A DNA stretch of 64,000 bases, from contig QPMI01000642.1 of the NCBI GenBank assembly GCA_004431415.1, positions 62,001 through 126,000 on the forward strand, written 5' to 3'. Shown piece by piece: positions 1-10,684 of this stretch. Under the pieces are notes generated by a model. That model saw only the letters and a program-made list of their open reading frames with translations, was not told the DNA's origin and did not search any database. This stretch comes from Cyanophora paradoxa (lineage: Eukaryota > Glaucocystophyceae > Cyanophorales > Cyanophoraceae). Within the stretch, counting starts at the first letter, position 1. Each line of letters starts with the position of its first letter. The position numbers were made by a program, and so were the translations under genes.

Positions 1-2782
1 CCTTGCGGCGGGCGACGTAGTCCGCGTCGTTGGCCCGGACCTTCTCCCGGTGCGCCTGCAGCGCCGCCATCGTCTTCTCCATCGCCTGCCGCAGCCGTCA
101 GGCGCGAAAGGCGGCGCCGGGAGGGCCGGGCGGGCTGGGCGCGCCTTGGCGTGCGCCTCGCGCTCCGCGTCGTCCATCTCCTCGAGGTCCGCCGCGGAGA
201 GCTGGGGCACCGGGGGCGCGTCCTCTTCCGGCGCCGGCTCCTCGGGCGCCGCGGCGGCGGCGGGCGGCGGCGGGGAGGCCTCGGGCCCGGCGTCGCCCTC
301 CTTGGCCTTCTTGTCGAAGTGCTCCTTGAAGCCGCTCATCTTCTTGGCCATGAAGTGGCTGAAGAGCTCCGTCTGCTGGAGCAGGAAGTTTAGCTTCCGG
401 TGCTGCCGCCGCGCCTCCCGCTGCTCCTCCTCCCGCTTCCGCTGCTCCGCCTGCTCCTTCTCTGCCCGCTTCGCCCGGTCCGCGATCTCCTTCTCGTGCT
501 TGCGCCAGAAGACCTGCGGCCGGCCGGTCAGGGAGGCGCCCGCATTCGAGAAGCGGGCGGGCGGGCGCACCTGCATCTCGCGGGCGCAGCGCTTGGCGCG
601 GTTGGTGGCCTCCTTCGTGCCCTTCTGCCAGCGGACGGCGCGGCGGCGGAACTCGCGCTGGGCCTGGAGGGCGATGGACTTGCAGAACTTGAGGTGCGAG
701 GCGTGGCCCTGCGCCACGAGGCGCTGGATCTTGGGGACCTCCTTCGCGACGCGCGTCGTCCAGTGCTTGCGCCGCCGCTCCACCGCCTCCTTCTCTGTCC
801 GCTTCCGCTTCTTCGCCTCGAGCTTGGCGCGCTTCGCCTCGTCCACCTCCGCCACCACGAGCTGCCGCAGCTCCGCCTCCTCCTCGGCGTCCGGCGCCAG
901 CGCCGGCACCGTCGAGAGCAGCGCCGCCGAGGCCCCGCCGGGCGTCACGCCGGGCGGCGCCGCCGGCAACGAGCCGCGCGTCGCGTGGCCCGAGGGCGAC
1001 GGGCCGGCGGAGAAGGGCGAGGGGCTCGCGAAGAGGCTGGGGAGGCCGTCCGGCGTGCCGGGCGTGGCGGGGTCGGTCAGGCGCGACTTGCGCTTGCCCA
1101 CCGTCTTGCGGGCCGCCGGCGTGCCCGTCTCCTCGCCGGTGCACTGCCGCGTGTGGATGATGAACCCGCGCGGATCGAACGCCCGGCTGCACTTCGGGCA
1201 CTGCACGCGCCCGTCCGCCGTCCGCGCCGTGTCGATCCCGTCGTACCTGCGCAGGGCGGCTCGGGCGGAGCGGCGGACGCGGGCGGAGCGGGGGCGGGCG
1301 GCGGGGCGCACGTGGTCCGCTGAAGGGCCTTGCGCTTCCGCTTCTCGTTCGGCTGCCCGTCCGCGCCCAGCGCCCTGTTCGACGCCGGCTCCTGCGGGGG
1401 CCCCTCAGGGGCCGGCGGCGGGGGCGCCCGGGGCACCACCGCGGCGCACGAAAGAGGGGTCCTTGTCGTCCTCGGGGTCGGCCCGGGGCGCCGGCTCCTC
1501 CCCCGCTTCCTCCGGCCCCACCGAGAGCTCCGCGGGCGGCCCGTCGCCGTCGGCCGGGAACCCGAGCGAGGGCTGGCGCCCCCGCTTCCCCACCGACTTG
1601 CGGGCGGCGCGGGGCGCGGCGGTGCTCCAGCGGCCGACGCTGTGCAGGTGCCGCCGGGTGCGCCGCAGCCGCCCGAGCTCCTCCTCGTACTCGGGGCCCA
1701 TCGACAGGACCTCGGAGACAGCCGCCGGGTCGTCCAGCTCCTCGTCCGGCGGCAGGAAGGACGGCGAGAACGGGTCCAGCACCATCGCCTCCCCCTCGTC
1801 CGCCGCCGGCTCCCGCTTCAGGTGCGCCGGGCCGCCCTTTGCCGGGCGCCGCCGCTCCTGGGGCAGCGCCTGCTCTAGCAGCACCTGCCGCCCGCCGTAC
1901 GCGGCCGGGTGCGTGTGGAGACCCTCTGCGAAGAAGCGCGGGTCCTTGGCCCGCAGCTTCGCCGCCTTGCGCTCCGTGGCGCGGCTGCGGCGCCGGCGTC
2001 AGCGCCGCGCGGCCGCGGGCGGGCGACGACCGGGGAGGCGCACATGCAGGCGAGGGCGTCCGCTTCCGGATCCTTGGAGTTCTGGAAGCGGAGCCGGAAG
2101 AACTCCTCCACCTCGAACCGCTCGCCGATGCGCGTCACGCCGTCCTGGCCCCCCGCGCGTCGGGAAAAGGAGGCCGGAGGGGGGAGCGGGGGGCGGGCGC
2201 GGCCCGACCTCGTACAGGTCGTCGAAGAGGGGAGGGATAAGGAAGCGGACGCCGGGAGCCACGTCGATCCAGCGGTTCGCGGAGAGCTCCTCCACCCACT
2301 GCCCCGCCTCTTCCTCCCCCGCCGGCGGCTCCTCCGCCTCCTCCGGGCGCTCTTCCTTCGGCGGTACGGCGGGCGAGGTGTCGGGCACCGGCGCGGGCTT
2401 ATCCCCCTCGTCGTCGTCTGGCCCCGGCGCCAACTCCTCTTCTGGGTCTTCCTTTTCCGCGGGGGACGCCTCGGGCGGCGGCGGGAGTTCGCGCATCGGC
2501 AGGTCGGGGCTGCGCGGCGGCGTGTCGAACTCCATCGCCAGCGCCGGGACGTTCGACGGGCCGTCCGACGGCCGGCGCCTGCAAGCGGCTCAGCGCGGGA
2601 AAGAAGAGCCGTGAAGTGGGGGCGCACTCGTCTTGAGCATCTCGTTCAGCCGAGTCCATCGGCTCCTCGCGTGCAGCAGCGTGCGCATCCGCCTCCGCGT
2701 AGTCCTCGTCGTCGTCAATCTCCAAGTTGACCTCGTCGTCGTCATAGTTGTCGTGTTCGTCGTTACCAACGCGCTCTGACAT
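1..2782 (-). CDS. INO80: INO80 chromatin-remodelling ATPase, N-terminal part (runs off window)
   Basis: INO80 is the Swi2/Snf2-type ATPase of the nuclear INO80 complex, which slides nucleosomes. The start chosen is the ATG at 2780-2782, opening an acidic N-terminus (MSERVGNDEHDNYDDD). Short introns then restore one frame: about 2585-2637, about 2150-2215, about 1995-2046 and 1257-1320 (donor GTGCGC, acceptor GCGCAG). A CPKC...H...C putative zinc-binding segment lies near 1150-1205. The diagnostic part is a DBINO domain at about 300-790: a basic helix with LKFCKSIALQAQREFRRRA, then FWRKHEKEIADRAKRAEKEQ, then ARRQHRKLNFLLQQTELFSH. This is the order and spacing known for INO80 and not for SWR1. 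An acidic proline-rich stretch and AMEKTMAALQAHR follow, and the window ends before the helicase motifs. The neighbour is divergent. Identity is firm; exact exon ends are less so. Confidence 0.88.
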
Positions 2783-3611
2783 CTGACGACGAGCCGATCA
2801 ACCCCAGAGGCGCGCAAGCGAACGCCACAGCTAACCTGTCTCTCGTCCGTGTCCATTGGCGAGGGCGGCCCGGAGGGCGTGCGGTCACCGCTCTTTCCCG
2901 CGTGTCCTGCAGCTGCGGAACCGCAGGAAGGCTCTGCAGGGCCGAAGCGAGCGCTCACGATGATGCGCATCCGAATGGCACGCTGGCGGGCCCGCACCGC
3001 TACTCGGTTTCAAATCGCTCTCCGGCGGCTGCATCTGTCGAGGAATGAGATGAGGAAGAGCCCACGCTCGTGCGGACAATCGCCCGAGCCTCATTTAGAC
3101 GATGCGCACGCAGGGACGCACGACTGTCACTGCCACACTTCGACCGCCGCGAACTTTGAGACTGCAAGCTCTACAAGAGTCAGCTACTGCAAGCTCATTT
3201 GGAGCTGCGCGTATAGGCGCAAGGCTTGAAGCGCAAGGCGGCTCACCCGTCGACTTGCCGTGGAACCGCCTTTCAAAACCGCCGCCCCAACCACCCACGC
3301 CCGCGACAGCCCGACCTCCGCTATGGATGGATTACACATGCGCAGAGATGTACAAGGGAAACGCACCACGTTGAACGCACCACACGAACGCGCGGAGACA
3401 CGAAGTTCGAACTACTCGACCGAGGTCGAAGCTGCGCTCCAAGCTGTAGCAAACGCCTCCTCTCGGCCCCCTCCGAGCATCCGGTGCGCAGCGGGGCGCG
3501 GGGCGTTCAATTTGCCGACTTTTGCGCCCTGCAAGACGCGACCCGACGACGGTACCCCCCCACAGACACTTACTACTACTGTCACTTAGTCACACAAATT
3601 CACGCTTGAAA
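2783..3611. promoter_or_regulatory. Divergent intergenic region between INO80 and the PSI-repeat gene
   Basis: No gene is supported in this ~830-bp stretch. It separates two start codons facing away from each other, so it should hold both promoters and 5' leaders. I see no clear TATA box. A run of short ORFs on both strands has no family resemblance. Confidence 0.4.
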
Positions 3612-5371
3612 ATGCCGGCGCGACTGAGCTCAATAACCGTCCTGGCTCGCGCGTGCTTGCTGGCCTGCTTCCTGGTGGTCCTGCCGCGGTGCGCCCGCCC
3701 TCCTTCTGTTGCGCCAGCTCTCTCCTGTTCTCGGCGGCTGATCGGCGCGCGCAGCGTTGGCGCAGTGGAATCTTTAGTGGAGAGTGTGTGGCCTGCAACG
3801 TACGGTCCCCGGCCCGCCGAACCGCCGGAACAGGGCGATCCGCGGTATAGTCTCTACGAAGCAAGTCAGCCGGCCGACCCCGACGATCTGTGCCAGACGT
3901 ACAGCTCGGTGAGACTCGCATAGGATCACGCCTTCTGCTCTTCATGTGGATCTGACGCGTACCGCGCGCTGCTGCCGGCGCCGCAGTGCCGCGACTGCGT
4001 TTCCCATTACTACGAGTCCGCTCTCGATTTGCGCATCGTTTTGCACGCGGCCGCGGCTGCGAGGCTGACGAATGAGCGGCGCGCGCGCTCGCGCGCTCTC
4101 AGCAACAAGACGTGGCAGGTCTGTCGCTGGTGCGACTCCATCGACGCGTCCCTGCCTCGATGCCGGTGCTTCGCAGGATCTGCGTCGCGCGCGCCCGGCA
4201 GCCTCGCCCAGCGGTTCGCTGAGCATCGAGTTCGATCCCACCGCAGGTCCGACAAGGTCCTCTGCAATGTGGCGGTGCGGCCTTTGCCCTCATTCGCGGC
4301 GCGCGTGCCCTCATTCAAGGCGGCAATGCTAACGGAAGGCGGTCCCGCAGGGGAAGAAGTGGGCGCCGCAGCAGGTCCCTCTCGCCGCGGCGCCCGCCCT
4401 TTAAGCGCCGTACGCCTGCTATTGCAGCGCGAGCAGTGTCTTGACTACGCGGGCGACCGATGCCATGACTCTTCTGACTGCTACAGTGCGCATCCCCGGA
4501 CACGTTGCTGTCGAATGGATCCCAGCTGCAGCGCCGAGTGCCCTGCATCTGACTGCTGTTGCCATTGCGCAGCATGCCAGAACATCATCGAAGAAGGTTC
4601 GTTGAATCTTCCGTCGACGCGCCAGCGGCTCCCTTATGATCATTAGCGCCCTGGCCCATCTGATGATCGCAGGCGTCCGTGTTTGCGCGTGGTTGGCCTC
4701 CGCGCCCTCCCCCCTCCTCTGCCTTGCCGGCCCTCTCGGAGCGTCATAGTCAGCGCTTCTGCAGGTGCCCGGCGCCTGCGCAGGCGTACTGTGCACGGAA
4801 GTCCAACGCCGCGGACGTGCGCTCTGCCCGCCGTCTCCAGCACATCGTTTACGTACAGTGAGCGGACCGGCATGCGCAGACGTGCCCTGTCGAGTTCTTC
4901 TGGGGTGGCGACCAGTGCTCGAGTGAGTGCCCCGGGCCCCCGATGGCTCGCCGAGTCGGCCGGGCCGCTTCTGACCCCTGCTGCTTCCAGACATCACAGG
5001 GCAGTGCGAGATCGCCCAGTCGTGTGCCTCCTGCTTGGCCGTGACGGGCTGCTAGTGCGCCCTTTCCCTGGACGCGCCGCCTCGCTCTGCTAGCTGTTAC
5101 GCACCCGGCCCGGCGGCGCATGCGCAGCTGGTGCCCCGCACTGGCTGCGACGGGCCGGGCCGCCTGCGCGGCTGACGCCGCCTGTGACCCGGGGGCCTGC
5201 CCCACGGGCTGGTACGACGCGTCCCTTTCTCCCAGCTGCCCCGACGCGGTCCGCACCGCGCGCGCCCCTCTCTGCCGCGTGTCGACCTCGGCTGACGCGC
5301 GCGCATGCCGCCGCGCATCCGGTGACCCGCAGGACCGCGTGCAGCCCGTGGAGGAGCCCAAGTGGCTCTGA
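3612..5371 (+). CDS. Secreted protein with tandem PSI-like (plexin-type) cysteine repeats
   Basis: The predicted product starts MPARLSSITVLARACLLACF, a basic-hydrophobic signal peptide, and has no later membrane helix. Short introns (66 nt after LVVLPR, then about 3910-3987, 4024-4093, 4599-4673 and others) join cysteine-rich exons. Two joins give the PSI pattern C-x5-C-x2-C...C-x-W-C: CQTYSSCRDCVSHYY...CRWC (3890-4135) and GQCEIAQSCASC...TGCYWC (5001-5130). Other Cys-rich exons lie at 4430-4595, 4770-4820 and 4880-4920, the last ending in WGGDQCSN. The last exon ends EEPKWL at the TGA at 5369-5371. PSI modules are small disulfide-rich extracellular folds of plexins, semaphorins and integrins, and are also common in protist surface proteins. 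No enzymatic domain is visible. Middle exons (4140-4430) are unresolved, so the repeat count is uncertain. Confidence 0.62.
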
Positions 5372-5556
5372 TCGAAGCCTGCGGCCTCCCGACGACGAGT
5401 ATTTGCAATTGCCGCCTCGGCATAGTCGTTCTCGAGCCCCTCCCCTACAACCCATGGCCATGTACTATAAGAAACCAGTCCCTGCATCCCTCCCCCAGAG
5501 CTTCGGAACCACAGGGCGAATGCCGAGGTGGGAACCACGCGGTTGTTTTCAAGGGT

Positions 5557-5562
5557 AATAAA
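5557..5562 (+). terminator. AATAAA polyadenylation signal
   Basis: A perfect AATAAA lies 186 nt after the stop of the PSI-repeat gene and about 60 nt before the stop codon of the convergent acetyltransferase gene. The two 3' ends therefore nearly touch or overlap. Confidence 0.5.
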
Positions 5563-5621
5563 ACTGTTCAAGAATACAGGAACGGTGGGGGGGAAGGGGG
5601 AGCACGGGATACAGAAGAGGA

Positions 5622-7300
5622 CTAGTAGTCCGAGGACGGGACGTACACGTTGTTCTGGGGCGGGCGGTACTGGCCTGCGGGCCAGCGTCAACGGAGCGCG
5701 GCGGCTCGGCTCCGCGTGGCAGGGCAGGCCGCACCGTACACCATGTAGTACGTGTTGCGCTCCAGGCGCATCTCCGAGTCCCGGAGGCACCACTGCAGGA
5801 GGGACGGGTACATGCGCGGGAAGACCGCGATGCGGGGGGTGATGCCCTGCGGGGAAGGAGGAGGGGCCGTTCAGGGGCGCAGAAGGGTCAGCGTCCAGCA
5901 GGCACGTGCAGGGGCGCACCGCCGCGTTCATGATGCCGGAGACGACGGTGAAGAGCGCCTTCATCACCTCCACGTCGCGGCAGATGGTGTGCCCGTGGTA
6001 CGAGAAGCTCGTCGTGTAGCCTGCCCCGCTCGCGTCAGGCGCGGGGGCCGCCGCGCCGCCCCAACAGCTCTGCTTACCGACAAGCTCGCCGCGGAAGAGG
6101 GCGACGTACGGCCGCGCCGCGTAAATAGCGTCGAGGCACTTCATGATGTCATTTCGCCGGCTGCGTCGCACAGGGGTTAATCGCGAAGGCAGCTGCGGAA
6201 AGGAGAGGAACAGCGCGCCTGAAGCCGTGGGTCTCGATGAAAAGCTCGTCGCATGCGTCGACGTCGCCCATCGTCATAGGGCGCACCTGCAGAAAACGGA
6301 GCGTGATGCGACAGCAAAGTGCTACCACAAACCCGACGGCCACCCACGCACCTCCATGCGGCCGTCGAACGCGTTCTTAGGCACGCCGACGAGCCAGCTG
6401 ACAGTCTCTTGGGGCTTGAAACCGCATGTAGAGAGAATGCGGAAGAAAGAAAGGTTGATGACCTCCGCGAACGACATGCGGACGGAGCGGCAGCCCATCG
6501 TCTCAGCCTTCTCTGTGAACCCCGGGGCACGTCAGCCGAGCGGATGCGGGGCGCGCTGACCACTTGAGCGAACCGATAAGAACCTGAATGACCTTCTTCC
6601 CGATGCCTGAATAAAGGAGGAAGCTAAGCGCAGGCAGCCCGAACCAAAGCCGAAGGAACGAACCGCGGTTCCAGAACTTGGGATCGACGCACAGGCCGAC
6701 GATGGACTTGATCTCATCCTTCTCCATCAAGAAAGCGCTTCCAGCGATGCGGTTGTCGACTCCCGCGACGACCTGGCGAGGGAGAGCTTCAAGCCGAGTC
6801 CCAGCTCGAGTTCAAAAGACAGCGCTGACCCCGTACATCGTCGAGTCCTCAAGAATGAGCTGATAAAGAGCCTTTGTGTCCTCGACCGTGGGAAGAACGG
6901 GCGGCAGGCCATGCTGGCTGTGCATCTGGCGGCCCACACTGCCCAACGGATCAGCGAGGTCGGGAAAAGAGCGAGGCGTGCCGCCGGGCGGAACAGGAAC
7001 GCACTTGTAGGCAATCTTCGACAACGGCTGCGACGCACGAAAGGAAACGAGACGAAGCGTGAGGGCTCGTCAGCAGCCGCGTCGAAACGTGACGAGGGGG
7101 CGCGGCACACATCGATGTCGCTCGGAACCGTGAGCCGAATGGTCAGGTTCAGCGGCGGCGGCGCCTTGACCTTCTTTGATGCCTGCGGAACGCAATCAGC
7201 TCCGTGCGAGGAAGACCACCAAGGCCCGCCCACGCCCGCGAGCAGCCTGGAAGCGCATCGTATGACCTAGCGGAAGCTAGAACGGGCGGGCCGAACCATG
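5622..7300 (-). CDS. Tandem-GNAT (double domain) N-acetyltransferase
   Basis: This is a two-domain GCN5-related acetyltransferase, predicted to move acetyl from acetyl-CoA to an unidentified amine. Splicing restores one frame: LNLTIRLTVPSDIDPLSKIA, then QHGLPPVLPTVEDTKALYQL, YGVSAVVAGVDNRIAGSAFL, VDPKFWNRGIGKKVIQ (acetyl-CoA motif A, R-G-I-G), ILSTCGFKPQETVSWL, then the second domain VRPMTMGDVDACDELFIETH, GFSRRNDIMKCLDAIYAARP, GELVGYTTSFSYHGHT and the tail QNNVYVPSSDY-stop (TAG at 5622-5624). The same architecture is known in bacterial and protist GNAT proteins whose second domain carries the CxxLxxxxHGF signature. The intron at 6161-6218 has a GC donor. The first coding exon is uncertain (ATG near 7300 or 7233). 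It is head-to-head with SF3A1. Confidence 0.8.
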
Positions 7301-7372
7301 GTTTCTGGCTTAGCCGCTTCGCTTCTTGGGGGGTACAGGCGCCGACCACAAACTAGCCAGCTTCGAGCAGCA
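7301..7372. promoter_or_regulatory. Very short putative bidirectional promoter
   Basis: About 70 bp separate the probable acetyltransferase start on the minus strand from the SF3A1 ATG on the plus strand. No TATA-like element is visible. The spacing implies a shared promoter or overlapping 5' leaders; the acetyltransferase start is not certain. Confidence 0.35.
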
Positions 7373-10300
7373 ATGGGTGCGGAGGATCCGGCGGCAAGCC
7401 CGCCGCCCGCCCCGGCGTCGACGATTCCGAAGGGTCCGCCAGCCCCGCATCCGCCCCGCCCGGCTTCTCGTGCTCACTGCTCGTCCAGGCATCATCGTCC
7501 CGCCTCCCGATGTCAGGAGTATCCTTTATGCCGCGAGATGCAGCGCGCCGCCGCGCCGAATGTCGCCGAGGCCGACCTGCCTTCTTTGACCCCGCGACCT
7601 TCCTTCCTCGCGCCCAGACATCATCGACAAGACCGCGCAGTTCGTTGCGAAGAATGGAGAGGACTTCGAGCGCAGGATCATGATGAACGAACGCAACAAC
7701 GTGAAGTTTAACTTCCTGCAGTACGCCGATCCATACAACGCGTACTACAAATGGAAGATCATGGAGTTCCGCGAGGGCAAGAGTGCGAACGATCTGCCAT
7801 CGCCCTCCGCGTCGCGAGTGTCAGGCTGTCAGCTAAGCCCCGCCCGACAGGCGGCGCACCTGCGGCAGCGACGGGTGCCTCGCCGCCTCCCGCACCAGCG
7901 GACTCACAACCTGCGCCTGCGGTAAGAGCTAGCAACCCGGCAACGCCGCGCGCGCCGAACCCTCCCCGGCGCAGGCATCGGTTGCCGCAAAGTCGACCGT
8001 CGAGAAGAAGGCTCCGCCGAAGGAGCCGCCTCCGCCTGACCAGTTCATCTGCTCGCATCCGGATTCGCTTAGTGGTGTCGAAGTGTACGCCTGCTGCCTG
8101 CTTTTGTCTCTTGTCGCAGCGATGACTGATGGGCCATTCTCTGCGCGTTCTCCACAGGGACGTGATTAAGCTGTCGGCGCAATACGTAGCACGAAACGGA
8201 CGCACTTTCCTGCAGAATCTCATCACGCGCGAGCACAAGAACCCCATGTTTGACTTCCTCAAAACCGGCCATCCCCTTTTCTCTTACTTCACCGCCCTCG
8301 TGGACCAATACACGAAGGCGCGTTCCACAGCTCGCGGCGCTCGGGCCGCTTCTCAAACCCGAAGCAGGTTCTCATCCCCGAGAAGACGATGCTCGAGCGG
8401 CTGCGGAAGGACTTCGCGGACAAGGAGGAAATCCTGCAGCGCGCCGTCAAACGCGCGGAGTGGGACCAGGAGCAGGAAAAGAAGCGGAAAGAGCAGGAGC
8501 AGGAGGCCGACGCGGAAAGATGTCCGTCGCGCCCGTCTTCTTGCGCTCGTCGCCCCCCATGACTCCGCGCGCAGCCGCGATGTTCACAATTGATTGGCAC
8601 GACTTCGTCGTCGTCGAAAAGATCGAATTCGACGGCGGTGCGCCGCGCTCGTCGTCCCGTCCGCGCGCGTGCGCTTAGCGCGGGCGCAGACGAGGATCTG
8701 CCGGCGCCCATGTCTGAGATGACCCTGAAGGAGCGCGAGAGCGTGCCGCTGGGCGGCCCGCCAGCGCCGCCGCCGCCGCCGCCGCCCCCTCGGCCGGCGC
8801 CGGCGCCGAAGGCCGCGGACGACATGGACGTGGAGATGGAAGTCGACGACAAGCCGCCGCCGCCGCCGCCGCCGCCGCCGCGGCCGCCGCAGGGGCCGTC
8901 GGTCGCCGCGGAGGCGGAGATGAAGATCCGCACGGACTACAAGCCGGCCGCGGCCGGCGGCATGAGGAAGCTGGATCGCTCGCTCACGCACCAAGTCTGC
9001 CCACGGTCCGCTGGCCTCCCACCCGCGCCCCCCGCCCGCCCCGTGAGCCGCGCGGCAGCTGCGGGATGGAGATCCCCAACGCGGAGATGGCGGAGCACAT
9101 GCGTATCGAGCTGCTCGACCCGAAGTGGCGCGACCAGAAGCAGGTCCGCCCCGCCCCGCCCCGCGCGGCCCCTCCCCGCTCGGCCCCGCCCTGCTCGGCC
9201 GACGCCCCGTCCGACGCGCGGCCGCCCGCCCGCAGATGCTGATTCAGAGGAACCGCGAGACGAACATCGCGACGGACGAGGAAATCTCGAAGAACCTGAA
9301 CATGCTCGCCAAGACCCGCACGGACATCTTCGGCGACGAAGAGGACGAGGAGGCCCGCAAGAGGGCCGAGGAGGAGCGCCGCAAGCGCCTCGCAAGCAGG
9401 GTGCGCCCCGGCGGCTCGGGGCGCGTCGGGCCGGGCCGGGAGCCGGTCCTGGGGGCGGCAAGGATGTCCAAAAGGGATTTATGTGATCCGGGCCCTCCGG
9501 GGCCCGCTGATGCGAACTTTGTTCTTCGGAACACTGAGCCTTCTTTTCGAGCGCCGGGGCCCCTCCACCGCGCGCAGCCCGGCGGAGCGGCCTGACGCCC
9601 GCCCGCCCCGCCCCGCCCTGCGGCAGGTGCTGTGGGACGGCCACATCGGCTCGGCGGAGACGGCGCAGGCAATGGCGGACCGCATCGCCGGCAGCGCCGG
9701 GATGCAGGCCGAGGCGCGGCCCTCCCCCCTCCCCCCGGCCCGCGCGGCGCCCGCTGAGCCCCGCCCTGCAGATCGAGGAGCTTCGCAGGAAGGAGGAAGC
9801 TCGGATGCGGAACGCGCCCGGCCCGAGCCCTCCCCCGCCGCCCTCGGTCCGCCGCGAGCCTCGCCCCCTCCCCGCGCCCGCCCCGCGCCCACGCTAACGC
9901 CCGGGCGCGCAGTCGTCCCCTCCTCCCCCTCCCCCTCCGATGCGGCAGCCCATGCCTCCTCAGGGCGGCCCGCCGCCCTTCCCGCCCCCGCCCGGCATGT
10001 TCCCTCCGGGCATGATGCCCCCCGGGATGCCCCCCGGCATGTTCCCGCCCCCTCCCCCCGGCATGTTCCCTCCAGGTGCGCCGCCCCGCCGCGCCCCGTC
10101 CCGCCCGCCCGCCGACGCCCTCGCCAGGCATGCCGCCGCCCTTCCCGCCGGGGATGCCGCCCCGGGGTGCCCCCGCCGCCCCCGGCGCCGGCGCCGCGCG
10201 AGGCGGAGGAGCCAGACGCGAAGCGGCAGAAGACGGAGGAGGCCGGCGCCGAGCTCGTCCCCGAGTCCGAGTGGGCCGAGCAGCACCCCGTGCGCCCGCC

Positions 10301-10684
10301 CACTCCCCCCCCCCCCCCCCCCCCCCCCCCGGCACCCCGCCCCGCCCCGCCCTCCCGCCGCTCACGCCCCGGCCCCCAGGAGCCGATCCCGGTCTCGGTG
10401 GTGGGCCCGAACGGCCAGTCCGTCTCCCTCACCGTCGCCATCACGGACGCCATCAGCTCGATCAAGGAGAAGATCGCCGCGCAGGCACGCCGCCCCCCCC
10501 CCCGCCCCGATCGCCCCGGCTGACGGGCGGCCGGCCGGCGCAGGTCGACCTGGCGCCCAACAAGCAGAAGATCTCGGTGGCCGGGCGCGGCTTCGTGAAG
10601 GAGGAGCGCACCTTCGCCTACTACAACGTCCCCGCCGGCGTCGTCATCTCCGTGCAGCCCAAGACCCGCGGCGGCCGCAAGTAG
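7373..10684 (+). CDS. SF3A1: Splicing factor 3A subunit 1 (U2 snRNP component)
   Basis: SF3A1 is part of the SF3a trimer that matures the 17S U2 snRNP and helps branch-site recognition in the nucleus. The start MGAEDPAASPPPAPA at 7373 joins through introns 7434-7488 and 7519-7617 to GIIVPPPDVRNIIDKTAQFV, the SURP1 module, which continues NGEDFERRIMMNERNNVKFN to about 7790. SURP2 (KLSAQYVARNGRTFLQNL) lies at 8160-8320. Then come the conserved DWHDFVVVEKIEF (8595-8635), AEMAEHMRIELLDPKWRDQ (9085-9140), LAKTRTDIFGDEED (9305-9350) and WDGHIGSAETAQAMA (9630-9675), a Met/Pro-rich segment with GMFPPG repeats (9940-10075), and a C-terminal ubiquitin-like domain (10380-10680) ending KTRGGRK-stop, the family's usual end. 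Introns carry long C tracts. The second intron has a U12-type donor. Identity is certain; some exon edges in the proline-rich part are not. Confidence 0.95.
7519..7617 (+). other. U12-type GT-AG intron in SF3A1
   Basis: The donor reads GTATCCTTT, the exact minor-spliceosome 5' splice-site consensus and unlike other donors in the window (mostly GTGCG or GTCCG). Splicing to the AG at 7616-7617 turns PPPDVR plus one base into DVRNIIDKT, the conserved SURP1 entry, so the boundaries are well supported. A TTCTTTGAC branch-site-like word ends at 7590, about 28 nt from the acceptor, longer than the usual 10-20 nt. Confidence 0.72.
10305..10330 (+). repeat. Poly-C tract (26 C) in an SF3A1 intron
   Basis: An uninterrupted C run sits upstream of the exon that opens the ubiquitin-like domain (EPIPVSVVGPNGQS). 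It may act as a C-based polypyrimidine tract. A similar 25-C run is at 14460-14484. Confidence 0.7.

Noticed and set aside
50-2614. 854-codon open frame on the plus strand
   Set aside because: It is the complement of GC-rich INO80 exons and introns; its protein is low-complexity Ser/Arg/Ala with no domain, while the minus strand carries the DBINO domain.
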